A stretch of 64,000 nucleotides of DNA from NCBI GenBank assembly GCA_037974335.1, contig CM075760.1:22171291-22235290 (forward strand). Direction: 5' to 3'. The position numbers and the translations under genes are program-made. The notes under the pieces are model-generated. The model was not told where the DNA came from. It searched no databases and worked only from the letters and a program-made list of their open reading frames with translations. The DNA is from Prionace glauca. Lineage: Eukaryota; Chordata; Chondrichthyes; Carcharhiniformes; Carcharhinidae. Positions 32,995-42,372 of this stretch are shown piece after piece; positions within the stretch are counted from its first letter, which is position 1, and every line of letters starts with the position of its first letter.

Positions 32995-33921
32995 TCACTT
33001 GTGAACTCGCTGATGTTTCTGCAGGGTGAAAGCACAAATGAATCCTTTCCCACACACTGAGCAGATGAATAATGTCTCCCTGGTGTGAATGCGCTGGTGT
33101 TTCAGACAGAGGAAATGCTGACTGAATCGCTTCCCACACACAGAGCAAGTAAACGGTCTCTCTCCAGTGTGAACTCGCTGGTGAATCAGTAGATCCATTT
33201 TGCCGTTGAAGCTCTTCTTGCAGTCTGAACATTTAAAAGGTCTCACGTCAGAGTGAACACGTTGGTGTGAAGTGAGTTGGGCAGACTGAGTGAATCCCTT
33301 CCCACACTCGGAGCAGATGAACGGTCTCACTCCAATGTGAATATGCTTGTGTCTCAGCAAGGTGGATGACTGAGTGAATCCCTTCCCACACACAGAGCAG
33401 GTGAATGGTCTCTCCCCAGTGTGAACTCGTTGGTGATCCAACATTTTGCATAACTGAGTGAATGCCCTCCCGCATTCAGGGCAGGTGAATGGTTTCTCTC
33501 CAGTGTGAACTCGCCGGTGTGTCAGAAGGTGGGATAACTGAGTGAATCTCTTCCCACACTCAGTGCACATGAATGGTTTCTCTCCAGTGTGAATTCGCCG
33601 GTGTGTCTGCAGGCTGGATAACTGAGTGAATCCCTTCCCGCACTCAGAACAACTGAATCATCTCTCCCCAGTGTGAACTCGATGGTGTGTCAAAAGATTG
33701 TATTTGGTTTTAAAACTCTTCTCGCAGTCAGAGCATTTAAAAGGTCTCATGTCAGTGTGAACAAGTTGGTGCGCAGTGAGGTGGGTTAGTCGAGTGAATC
33801 CCTTCCCACATTCAGAACAAGTGAACGGCCTCTCCCCAGTGTGACTGCGTTGATGAGTTTCCAGTTCAGAAGGATAACTGAATCCCTTTCCACAGTCCCC
33901 ACATTTCAATGGTATCTCCAT
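32995..33921 (-). pseudogene. Zinc-finger gene F, 11 fingers with one in-frame stop
   Basis: From [10 protein letters not shown] (33,921) to HQRVHK and stop (32,995) everything stays in one frame, except a single TGA at 33,658-33,660 where the linker Pro codon (GER-P-F) should be. Three fingers precede it and eight follow. Helices include SYPSE, TRLTH, KTKYN, TQLSH, TQLCK, TQSST, TQSAQ, NGKMD, SQHFL and ICAFT. Two fingers of the FKCSDC(E/K)KSF type (KTKYN, NGKMD) break the usual pattern. The presumed exon-2 acceptor reads TTTTACTG instead of TTTTACAG (near 34,245). Two lesions support a young pseudogene; a truncated three-finger product cannot be excluded. Confidence 0.8.
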
Positions 33922-34250
33922 GATGCTGGTGTCCTTGTGTCTCTCCAGGTTGGATGATCAGATAAAGCTTCATCCACACATAGAACATGTGTGTGATTTC
34001 TCCTTGTTGTAAATGATGTGATGTTTTTTCAGGCTGTGTAACTGGTTAAAACTCTTTCCACAGTCAATTCACTGGAACACTCTCACTCAGATGTGTGTGT
34101 ATCTTGTTATTTTTCCAGTCACATTGATGTTCAAAATCTTTTCCAACAGACACAGCAAACATTTCTCCTTCCACACTCAAATTCAAGTCCTGATGAATTA
34201 AGTGACTGTGAAACCAGCAGATAATTTCCTATCTGCAAATCCTTTCCTTC
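33922..34250 (-). other. Gene F leader with fossil fingers
   Basis: Reads HTCSMCG, stop, SFI, stop, [13 protein letters not shown] into the start. The same two TGA positions as in gene C. Confidence 0.6.
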
Positions 34251-34379
34251 TAATCCCCAGTAAAATATCTGCAGTCATCCGCGATCTAACTGGTGTCTCA
34301 GATTTCACAGTAATTCCTTCGCAATGGTAATGTAAGCCTTACTTGTGACTAATAGATAAACTTTAAACATGAAATGACT

Positions 34380-34830
34380 GAGTGCATCCTTTCCCACATA
34401 CAGGGCATGTGAATGGTCTCTCACCAATAAGAACTCACTGGTTAACGAATGAATCTCTTCCCACACATAGGGCAAGTGAATGGCTTCAGTCCAGCATAAA
34501 TGCGCCGGTGTTCCTGCAGAATATCGTTCCTTTCAAAGCTATTCTCATGGTTATAAAATTTAAAGATCTCACATCAGTGTGACTACGCTGGTATCTACCA
34601 ATTGGATAAATGAGAAAATCCCATCCCACATATGGTGCAGGTGAACAGTCTTTCCCCAGTGTGTGTATCGATGAATTTCCACACAATGAGTAATTGAATT
34701 CTTTCCCACTGTCCCTGCGCTGTGTGTGTGTGTGTGTGTGTGTGTCTTGATGTTTTTCCAGTCACACTGCTGTTTGATTGTTTTCCCACAGACAGAACAC
34801 ACAAACATTTCTTCTTCCACATTCGGAAAC
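34380..34830 (-). pseudogene. Zinc-finger relic H
   Basis: Scattered finger phrases on the minus strand ([31 protein letters not shown]) in several frames, with a TG microsatellite inside. It is strongly decayed. Above it the leader and an acceptor-like TTTACAG (exon start near 34,925) are still recognisable. Confidence 0.75.
34721..34745. repeat. (TG)n microsatellite
   Basis: Twelve TG dinucleotides inside relic H. Confidence 0.95.
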
Positions 34831-35263
34831 CGATGGTATTCAGGTCCTGATGAATTGAGTCACTGTCAGATTTTGACGTGATGCTTGATTTGAGTTTCCT
34901 ATCTGTTAATCCTCTATTTGTAACCCTGTAAATCCAGTTCCTACAGGTCAGCCCACGACACAAATTCAGAACAGACAATTATAGTTCCTGGGGAATACTT
35001 ATTTCTCTCTTGTTTCCCAAAGCTGCAAATTCCAATTCCACGCACGTTCCCCTTCCCTCAACACATCACGATGGCTTCACAGTTACCAATACTATGATTA
35101 GCATTGAATTCCAAATTATTAAGAGAATTTAAATTCTACCAGCTGCCCTGGTATGGTCCCCAGAACATTATCCTGGTCCTCTGGATTATAATGGAGAGTA
35201 AGAATGACCCAGAGCTGAATGGTTCCACTCAAGGGTCCATAATATCCAGGTTCTGATTAATCA
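34831..35263 (-). other. Leader and intron of H and left half of a split zinc-finger exon
   Basis: The H leader region lies at 34,831-34,930. The last bases before 35,264 (ATATCCAGGTTCTGATTAATCAA) continue at 46,318 (GTGACTCTCTCAGATCTTG). The paralogous sequence at 34,838-34,880 runs without interruption. Confidence 0.7.
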
Positions 35264-38200
35264 AGGGAAAAAAGGACAGGTGAGTTCGTTTGAAAAAAAA
35301 CAAGGAAAAAAAAAAAAAAAAAATTTTTTTTTTCCAATACTACTACAGCAAGAAACAAGGAAAAATTTTTTTCACATAAAAATTACAGTGAATAATGGAG
35401 GGGCATGTGATGTGTGGTTTCTGTATGATGTGGGAACTGGTGGACCCCAGGGTCCTTCCCAGTGACCATGTCTGCAGTAAGTGCAGGTTGCTGGAGGAGC
35501 TCCAGCTCAAGGTGGATGAGCTGGCCTCTGAGCTACAGACACTGAGGCTCATCAGGGGGAGAGAGGGTGCCCCTAGACTGGCTAAAGCTAAGGGTCAGGG
35601 ACAAAAGGGGGCTGCTGGGAGGAGGAAGGGGGGTGAGGAGAGGAGGCCTCAGCCTCTTAACCTGCATAACAGGTTTGAGGTTCTTGCTTCCAGTCTGGAA
35701 GAGGACGAGGCAAGAGAGGTTGGTGAGCAAACTGCACACGGTACAGTGATGCAGCAGGACATAGGCAAAGAGAAGGGGAAAGGAACGTAGTAGTGATTGG
35801 GGATAGTGGGGTGAAGGGTATTGACACTGTCCTTTGTCACAATGACAAAGTGCACAGAAGGGTGTGTTGTCTGCCTGGTGCTCGGGTACAGGATGTCGCA
35901 GCTGGGCTGCAGAGGAATCTGGAGTGGGAGGGTGAGAACCCAGTCGTTGTAGTACATGTGGGTGCCGGCGACGTAGGCAAAATGCGGACTGAGGATCTGG
36001 GAAGGGAGTATGAGAAGCTGGGAATGGAATTAAAAAGTAGAACCGACAAGGTGGTTATCTCTGGGCTACTGCCTGAACCGAGGGCAGACGGGTGTAGGGT
36101 TGATAGGATAAAGGAAGTAAATGGGTGGCTCAGGGATTGGTGTGGGAGGAATGGGTTCGAATTTATGGGGCATTGGCACCAGTATTGGGGTAGGTGGGAC
36201 CTGTTCGGGCAGGATGGGGTTGGTCTGAATCATGCTGGGACCAGAGTGCTGGCGAATCGAGTAAAGAGGACTGTAGACAAGGCTTTAAACTAATTAGGGG
36301 GGGGGAGGGTGCGAGGGTAGGTGACGCTATGAGGTCTAAAGTTAAGGATAGGGTACAGGTAAGGGAAGAGGCAAAGGATGTCCCAATTGGTGGCGTTACG
36401 GCAAGTAGGGTCCAGGTGAAGGCTGGGATGAAAGCGCTTTATCTGAATGCACGAAGCATTCGGAATAAAGTGGATGAGCTGATGGCGCAGATCGACACAA
36501 ATGGATACGATCTGGTGGCCATTACAGAGACGTGGCTGCAAGGTGACAGGGACTGGGAGATGAATGTACAGGGTTATCAAGTGTTCAGGAAGGATAGGCA
36601 GGAGGAAAGAGGGGGTGGAGTAGCTCTGCTGATTAAGGATAGTATCAAGGTGGTAGCAAGGGATGATATCGGAGCCAAGGAGCAGAAAGTGGAATCGTTG
36701 TGGGTGGAGATTAGGAACAGAAAAGGAAGGAAGACGCTAGTGGGTGTCGTCTATAGGCCCCCGAATAATGATCTGGAGGTGGGGCGGGCTGTTAACGCGC
36801 AAATAAGTGCAGCGTGCAGGAATGGGACGGCAGTAGTTATGGGAGATTTCAATCTGCATATTGATTGGTCGACCCATGTTGGACGAGGTGGGCTCGAGGA
36901 GGAGTTCTTGGAATGCTGCCGGGATAATTTCCTTGAACAGTGTGTGTTGGAGCCGACGAGGGAGCGAGCTATCTTGGATCTGGTGCTATGTAATGAGACG
37001 GGTAGAATTAGGGACCTTGCGGTGAAGGATCCTCTTGGAGAGAGTGATCATTGTATGGTGGAGTTTCTGGTGCAGATGGAGGAGGAGAAAGTGGGTTCCC
37101 AGACACGCGTCCTTTGTTTGAATAGAGGGGAGTATGGTAGGATGAGAGAAGAATTGGCGAATGTGGACTGGGGGAACGCGTTGGAAGGTAGGTCTGCTGA
37201 GGAGCAGTGGAGGATCTTTAAGGAGATCTTTCTTGGTGCTCAGCAGAAATTTATTCCGATGGTTAAAAAGGACAGTAGGAGGAGAGGTAATAAGCCGTGG
37301 ATAACGAAGGAGGTGAAGGAAAGTGTTAAATTAAAAGCGGAGGAGTTTAGAGTAGCTAAGAGCAGTGGGCGAGAAGAGGATTGGGAAAGGTTTAAATGTC
37401 AACAAAGATTGACAAAGAAATTGATAAAGGAGGGTAGGAGAAGCTATGAGGCTGGGCTAGCACTTAATATAAAAAAGGATAGCAAGAGTTTTTATAAATA
37501 TATAAAAAGGAAGAGGCTGGCTAGGATAAACGTTGGTCCTTTAGAGGATGAGAAAGGGGAGCTAGTGGTAGGGGATAGGGATATGGCTAAGGTCTTGAAT
37601 AATTTCTTTGTTTCTGTCTTCACGGAGGAGGACGTGAATAATTTGCCGGGTGTTAGCGATGGAAAGGTGGTAGGAATGGAGGGTCTTAATGACATTACTG
37701 TTACTAGAGAGGTGGTGCTCGACAGACTGGAGGGGCTGATTGTGGACAAGTCCCCAGGACCGGATGGAATGCATCCGAGGGTTCTGAAAGAAATGGCGGA
37801 GGTGATAGTGGATGCCTTGGTGGTTATTTTCCAGACGTCGCTGGATTCCGGGGAAGTGCCGGAAGATTGGAAAACGGCTAATGTTACGCCGTTGTTTAAG
37901 AAGGGTGGCAGGCAAAAGGCGGGGAATTATAGGCCGGTTAGTTTAACGTCTGTGGTAGGTAAAATGTTAGAAACCGTCATTAAGGAGGAAATAGCGAGGC
38001 ATCTTGAGGGGAATTGCTTGATAGGGCGGACGCAACACGGTTTCATTAAAGGGAAGTCGTGTCTGACAAATTTACTGGAGTTCTATGAGGATGTGTCTAG
38101 GGCAGTGGATGGAGGAGAGCCGGTGGATGTGGTCTTTCTGGATTTTCAGAAGGCGTTTGACAAGGTACCTCACAAGAGGTTATTGCAGAAGGTCAGGGGA

Positions 38201-38286
38201 CATGGAGTTGGGGGTAGGGTGTTAGCGTGGATAGAGGATTGGTTGTCAAATAGGAGGCAGAGAGTGGGGGTCAATGGATGCTATTC
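35264..38286 (+). mobile_element. CR1 trimer, unit 1 (5'-truncated, ORF2 cut)
   Basis: Starts within the 5' UTR (AGGGAAAAAAGGACAGG) and stops after codon CTATTC in the RT, where it joins the 5' UTR of unit 2. The ORF2 part ends just before the SGVPQGSVLG motif. It differs from unit 3 at only a handful of positions over 3 kb. Confidence 0.97.
35395..36293 (+). pseudogene. CR1 ORF1, unit 1 (frameshifted)
   Basis: The same ORF1 as in units 2 and 3, but one A is missing from the A run near 35,780. The zinc-motif and coiled-coil part (to 35,790) is therefore separated from the SGNH-like part (from 35,793). Confidence 0.9.
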
Positions 38287-38314
38287 ACTGTTTGCTGAGC
38301 AGAGAGAGAGCTAA
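36329..38314 (+). CDS. CR1 ORF2, unit 1, chimeric end
   Basis: The AP endonuclease and first half of RT are intact (661 codons from this Met), but the frame runs past the junction into 5' UTR sequence and ends with NGCYSLFAEQRES. The catalytic FADD box is absent, so no active RT is expected. Confidence 0.85.
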   Translation: MRSKVKDRVQVREEAKDVPIGGVTASRVQVKAGMKALYLNARSIRNKVDELMAQIDTNGYDLVAITETWLQGDRDWEMNVQGYQVFRKDRQEERGGGVALLIKDSIKVVARDDIGAKEQKVESLWVEIRNRKGRKTLVGVVYRPPNNDLEVGRAVNAQISAACRNGTAVVMGDFNLHIDWSTHVGRGGLEEEFLECCRDNFLEQCVLEPTRERAILDLVLCNETGRIRDLAVKDPLGESDHCMVEFLVQMEEEKVGSQTRVLCLNRGEYGRMREELANVDWGNALEGRSAEEQWRIFKEIFLGAQQKFIPMVKKDSRRRGNKPWITKEVKESVKLKAEEFRVAKSSGREEDWERFKCQQRLTKKLIKEGRRSYEAGLALNIKKDSKSFYKYIKRKRLARINVGPLEDEKGELVVGDRDMAKVLNNFFVSVFTEEDVNNLPGVSDGKVVGMEGLNDITVTREVVLDRLEGLIVDKSPGPDGMHPRVLKEMAEVIVDALVVIFQTSLDSGEVPEDWKTANVTPLFKKGGRQKAGNYRPVSLTSVVGKMLETVIKEEIARHLEGNCLIGRTQHGFIKGKSCLTNLLEFYEDVSRAVDGGEPVDVVFLDFQKAFDKVPHKRLLQKVRGHGVGGRVLAWIEDWLSNRRQRVGVNGCYSLFAEQRES

Positions 38315-38640
38315 GAATTTACCTGTTAAAAACCTGTTTAAAATAAGTTTAAAGCACTTTGTTCTTTGTAGAACTGTTTAAAGCATTTATTTTATTGTCT
38401 TTACTGCTAGTTTAGAACGAGTTGTGGACGAAGCTGCTTTAATTTAAATTAATTATCAGGGCCACACGGTGAAGCCTTTCACTGTTTGCTGAGCAGAGAG
38501 AGAGCTAAGAATTTACCTGTTAAAAACCTGTTTAAAATAAGTTTAAAGCACTTTGTTCTTTGTAGAACTGTTTAAAGCATTTATTTTATTGTCTTTACTG
38601 CTAGTTTAGAACGAGTTGTGGACGAAGCTGCTTCTAATCA
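38284..38640 (+). repeat. CR1 5' UTR monomers (unit 2)
   Basis: A 194-base unit, TTCACTGTTTGCTGAGCAGA ... GACGAAGCTGCTT, is present twice (starts 38,284 and 38,478). The second copy departs at CTAATCAGCGC. Tandem 5' monomers carry the promoter in some LINEs such as mouse L1 (family knowledge); that role is inferred here. Confidence 0.85.
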
Positions 38641-41600
38641 GCGCTAGGTTTAAAAGGAGGCCTGGTGTAGGAAGCGGGCAGCGTCTGAGCGGGCAGTGGA
38701 GTGAGAGGGAAGCAGAGTGAGCTAATAGGGCTTAATATCAAAAAGGGCTGGAGGGAAAAAAGGACAGGTGAGTTCGTTTGAAAAAAAACAAGGAAAAAAA
38801 AAAAAAATTTTTTTTTTTCCCCCATTACTACTACAGCAAGAAACAAGGAAAAATTTTTTTCACATAAAAATTACAGTGAATAATGGAGGGGCATGTGATG
38901 TGTGGTTTCTGTATGATGTGGGAACTGGTGGACCCCAGGGTCCTTCCCAGTGACCATGTCTGCAGTAAGTGCAGGTTGCTGGAGGAGCTCCAGCTCAAGG
39001 TGGATGAGCTGGCCTCTGAGCTACAGACACTGAGGCTCATCAGGGGGAGAGAGGGTGCCCCTAGACTGGCTAAATCTAAGGGTCAGGGACAAAAGGGGGC
39101 TGCTGGGAGGAGGAAGGGGGGTGAGGAGAGGAGGCCTCAGCCTCTTAACCTGCATAACAGGTTTGAGGTTCTTGCTTCCAGTCTGGAAGAGGACGAGGCA
39201 AGAGAGGTTGGTGAGCAAACTGCACACGGTACAGTGATGCAGCAGGACATAGGCAAAGAGAAGGGGAAAAGGAACGTAGTAGTGATTGGGGATAGTGGGG
39301 TGAAGGGTATTGACACTGTCCTTTGTCACAATGACAAAGTGCACAGAAGGGTGTGTTGTCTGCCTGGTGCTCGGGTACAGGATGTCGCAGCTGGGCTGCA
39401 GAGGAATCTGGAGTGGGAGGGTGAGAACCCAGTCGTTGTAGTACATGTGGGTGCCGGCGACGTAGGCAAAATGCGGACTGAGGATCTGGGAAGGGAGTAT
39501 GAGAAGCTGGGAATGGAATTAAAAAGTAGAACCGACAAGGTGGTTATCTCTGGGCTACTGCCTGAACCGAGGGCAGACGGGTGTAGGGTTGATAGGATAA
39601 AGGAAGTAAATGGGTGGCTCAGGGATTGGTGTGGGAGGAATGGGTTCGAATTTATGGGGCATTGGCACCAGTATTGGGGTAGGTGGGACCTGTTCGGGCA
39701 GGATGGGGTTGGTCTGAATCATGCTGGGACCAGAGTGCTGGCGAATCGAGTAAAGAGGACTGTAGACAAGGCTTTAAACTAATTAGGGGGGGGGAGGGTG
39801 CGAGGGTAGGTGACGCTATGAGGTCTAAAGTTAAGGATAGGGTACAGGTAAGGGAAGAGGCAAAGGATGTCCCAATTGGTGGCGTTACGGCAAGTAGGGT
39901 CCAGGTGAAGGCTGGGATGAAAGCGCTTTATCTGAATGCACGAAGCATTCGGAATAAAGTGGATGAGCTGATGGCGCAGATCGACACAAATGGATACGAT
40001 CTGGTGGCCATTACAGAGACGTGGCTGCAAGGTGACAGGGACTGGGAGATGAATGTACAGGGTTATCAAGTGTTCAGGAAGGATAGGCAGGAGGAAAGAG
40101 GGGGTGGAGTAGCTCTGCTGATTAAGGATAGTATCAAGGTGGTAGCAAGGGATGATATCGGAGCCAAGGAGCAGAAAGTGGAATCGTTGTGGGTGGAGAT
40201 TAGGAACAGAAAAGGAAGGAAGACGCTAGTGGGTGTCGTCTATAGGCCCCCGAATAATGATCTGGAGGTGGGGCGGGCTGTTAACGCGCAAATAAGTGCA
40301 GCGTGCAGGAATGGGACGGCAGTAGTTATGGGAGATTTCAATCTGCATATTGATTGGTCGACCCATGTTGGACGAGGTGGGCTCGAGGAGGAGTTCTTGG
40401 AATGCTGCCGGGATAATTTCCTTGAACAGTGTGTGTTGGAGCCGACGAGGGAGCGAGCTATCTTGGATCTGGTGCTATGTAATGAGACGGGTAGAATTAG
40501 GGACCTTGCGGTGAAGGATCCTCTTGGAGAGAGTGATCATTGTATGGTGGAGTTTCTGGTGCAGATGGAGGAGGAGAAAGTGGGTTCCCAGACACGCGTC
40601 CTTTGTTTGAATAGAGGGGAGTATGGTAGGATGAGAGAAGAATTGGCGAATGTGGACTGGGGGAACGCGTTGGAAGGTAGGTCTGCTGAGGAGCAGTGGA
40701 GGATCTTTAAGGAGATCTTTCTTGGTGCTCAGCAGAAATTTATTCCGATGGTTAAAAAGGACAGTAGGAGGAGAGGTAATAAGCCGTGGATAACGAAGGA
40801 GGTGAAGGAAAGTGTTAAATTAAAAGCGGAGGAGTTTAGAGTAGCTAAGAGCAGTGGGCGAGAAGAGGATTGGGAAAGGTTTAAATGTCAACAAAGATTG
40901 ACAAAGAAATTGATAAAGGAGGGTAGGAGAAGCTATGAGGCTGGGCTAGCACTTAATATAAAAAAGGATAGCAAGAGTTTTTATAAATATATAAAAAGGA
41001 AGAGGCTGGCTAGGATAAACGTTGGTCCTTTAGAGGATGAGAAAGGGGAGCTAGTGGTAGGGGATAGGGATATGGCTAAGGTCTTGAATAATTTCTTTGT
41101 TTCTGTCTTCACGGAGGAGGACGTGAATAATTTGCCGGGTGTTAGCGATGGAAAGGTGGTAGGAATGGAGGGTCTTAATGACATTACTGTTACTAGAGAG
41201 GTGGTGCTCGACAGACTGGAGGGGCTGATTGTGGACAAGTCCCCAGGACCGGATGGAATGCATCCGAGGGTTCTGAAAGAAATGGCGGAGGTGATAGTGG
41301 ATGCCTTGGTGGTTATTTTCCAGACGTCGCTGGATTCCGGGGAAGTGCCGGAAGATTGGAAAACGGCTAATGTTACGCCGTTGTTTAAGAAGGGTGGCAG
41401 GCAAAAGGCGGGGAATTATAGGCCGGTTAGTTTAACGTCTGTGGTAGGTAAAATGTTAGAAACCGTCATTAAGGAGGAAATAGCGAGGCATCTTGAGGGG
41501 AATTGCTTGATAGGGCGGACGCAACACGGTTTCATTAAAGGGAAGTCGTGTCTGACAAATTTACTGGAGTTCTATGAGGATGTGTCTAGGGCAGTGGATG

Positions 41601-41775
41601 GAGGAGAGCCGGTGGATGTGGTCTTTCTGGATTTTCAGAAGGCGTTTGACAAGGTACCTCACAAGAGGTTATTGCAGAAGGTCAGGGGACATGGAGTTGG
41701 GGGTAGGGTGTTAGCGTGGATAGAGGATTGGTTGTCAAATAGGAGGCAGAGAGTGGGGGTCAATGGATGCTATTC
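38287..41775 (+). mobile_element. CR1 trimer, unit 2 (mosaic)
   Basis: A complete 5' UTR with two monomers, intact ORF1, and ORF2 cut at the same base as unit 1. The distance from unit 2 to unit 3 is 3,490 bases, and from unit 1 to unit 2 it is 3,489 in ORF2. The 5' diagnostic bases agree with unit 3 and the 3' diagnostic bases agree with unit 1. Confidence 0.97.
38883..39782 (+). CDS. CR1 ORF1 protein, unit 2
   Basis: 299 residues. A C-x2-C-x16-C-x2-C zinc motif lies at residues 7-30, a short coiled-coil-like stretch (LEELQLKVDELASELQTLR) follows, then a basic linker and a C-terminal SGNH/esterase-like domain with VVVIGDSG near residue 137, VVHVGAGDV near 195 and DGVGLNHAG near 275. CR1-clade ORF1 proteins carry such esterase domains and bind RNA (family knowledge). 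Confidence 0.88.
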   Translation: MEGHVMCGFCMMWELVDPRVLPSDHVCSKCRLLEELQLKVDELASELQTLRLIRGREGAPRLAKSKGQGQKGAAGRRKGGEERRPQPLNLHNRFEVLASSLEEDEAREVGEQTAHGTVMQQDIGKEKGKRNVVVIGDSGVKGIDTVLCHNDKVHRRVCCLPGARVQDVAAGLQRNLEWEGENPVVVVHVGAGDVGKMRTEDLGREYEKLGMELKSRTDKVVISGLLPEPRADGCRVDRIKEVNGWLRDWCGRNGFEFMGHWHQYWGRWDLFGQDGVGLNHAGTRVLANRVKRTVDKALN

Positions 41776-41803
41776 ACTGTTTGCTGAGCAGAGAGAGAGC
41801 TAA
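39818..41803 (+). CDS. CR1 ORF2, unit 2, chimeric end
   Basis: Identical in outline to unit 1: AP endonuclease and partial RT, then 5' UTR-encoded LFAEQRES and stop. It lacks the catalytic FADD box. Confidence 0.85.
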   Translation: MRSKVKDRVQVREEAKDVPIGGVTASRVQVKAGMKALYLNARSIRNKVDELMAQIDTNGYDLVAITETWLQGDRDWEMNVQGYQVFRKDRQEERGGGVALLIKDSIKVVARDDIGAKEQKVESLWVEIRNRKGRKTLVGVVYRPPNNDLEVGRAVNAQISAACRNGTAVVMGDFNLHIDWSTHVGRGGLEEEFLECCRDNFLEQCVLEPTRERAILDLVLCNETGRIRDLAVKDPLGESDHCMVEFLVQMEEEKVGSQTRVLCLNRGEYGRMREELANVDWGNALEGRSAEEQWRIFKEIFLGAQQKFIPMVKKDSRRRGNKPWITKEVKESVKLKAEEFRVAKSSGREEDWERFKCQQRLTKKLIKEGRRSYEAGLALNIKKDSKSFYKYIKRKRLARINVGPLEDEKGELVVGDRDMAKVLNNFFVSVFTEEDVNNLPGVSDGKVVGMEGLNDITVTREVVLDRLEGLIVDKSPGPDGMHPRVLKEMAEVIVDALVVIFQTSLDSGEVPEDWKTANVTPLFKKGGRQKAGNYRPVSLTSVVGKMLETVIKEEIARHLEGNCLIGRTQHGFIKGKSCLTNLLEFYEDVSRAVDGGEPVDVVFLDFQKAFDKVPHKRLLQKVRGHGVGGRVLAWIEDWLSNRRQRVGVNGCYSLFAEQRES

Positions 41804-42372
41804 GAATTTACCTGTTAAAAACCTGTTTAAAATAAGTTTAAAGCACTTTGTTCTTTGTAGAACTGTTTAAAGCATTTATTTTATTGTCTTTACTGCTAGT
41901 TTAGAACGAGTTGTGGACGAAGCTGCTTTAATTTAAATTAATTATCAGGGCCACACGGTGAAGCCTTTCACTGTTTGCTGAGCAGAGAGAGAGCTAAGAA
42001 TTTACCTGTTAAAAACCTGTTTAAAATAAGTTTAAAGCACTTTGTTCTTTGTAGAACTGTTTAAAGCATTTATTTTATTGTCTTTACTGCTAGTTTAGAA
42101 CGAGTTGTGGACGAAGCTGCTTCTAATCAGCGCTAGGTTTAAAAGGAGGCCTGGTGTAGGAAGCGGGCAGCGTCTGAGCGGGCAGTGGAGTGAGAGGGAA
42201 GCAGAGTGAGCTAATAGGGCTTAATATCAAAAAGGGCTGGAGGGAAAAAAGGACAGGTGAGTTCGTTTGAAAAAAAACAAGGAAAAAAAAAAAAAAATTT
42301 TTTTTTTTCCCCCATTACTACTACAGCAAGAAACAAGGAAAAATTTTTTTCACATAAAAATTACAGTGAATA

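Noticed and set aside
35649-37915. Antisense and out-of-frame ORFs repeated in all three CR1 units (for example 35,837-36,049, 36,290-36,580, 37,562-37,915)
   Set aside because: Identical shadows in each unit, and they overlap the well-supported ORF1 and ORF2.
38284-41775. Rolling-circle reverse transcription from a circular CR1 RNA
   Set aside because: It would explain a repeated junction, but no splice donor or acceptor flanks the TATTC|ACTG join, and the mosaic of unit 2 is better explained by crossover.
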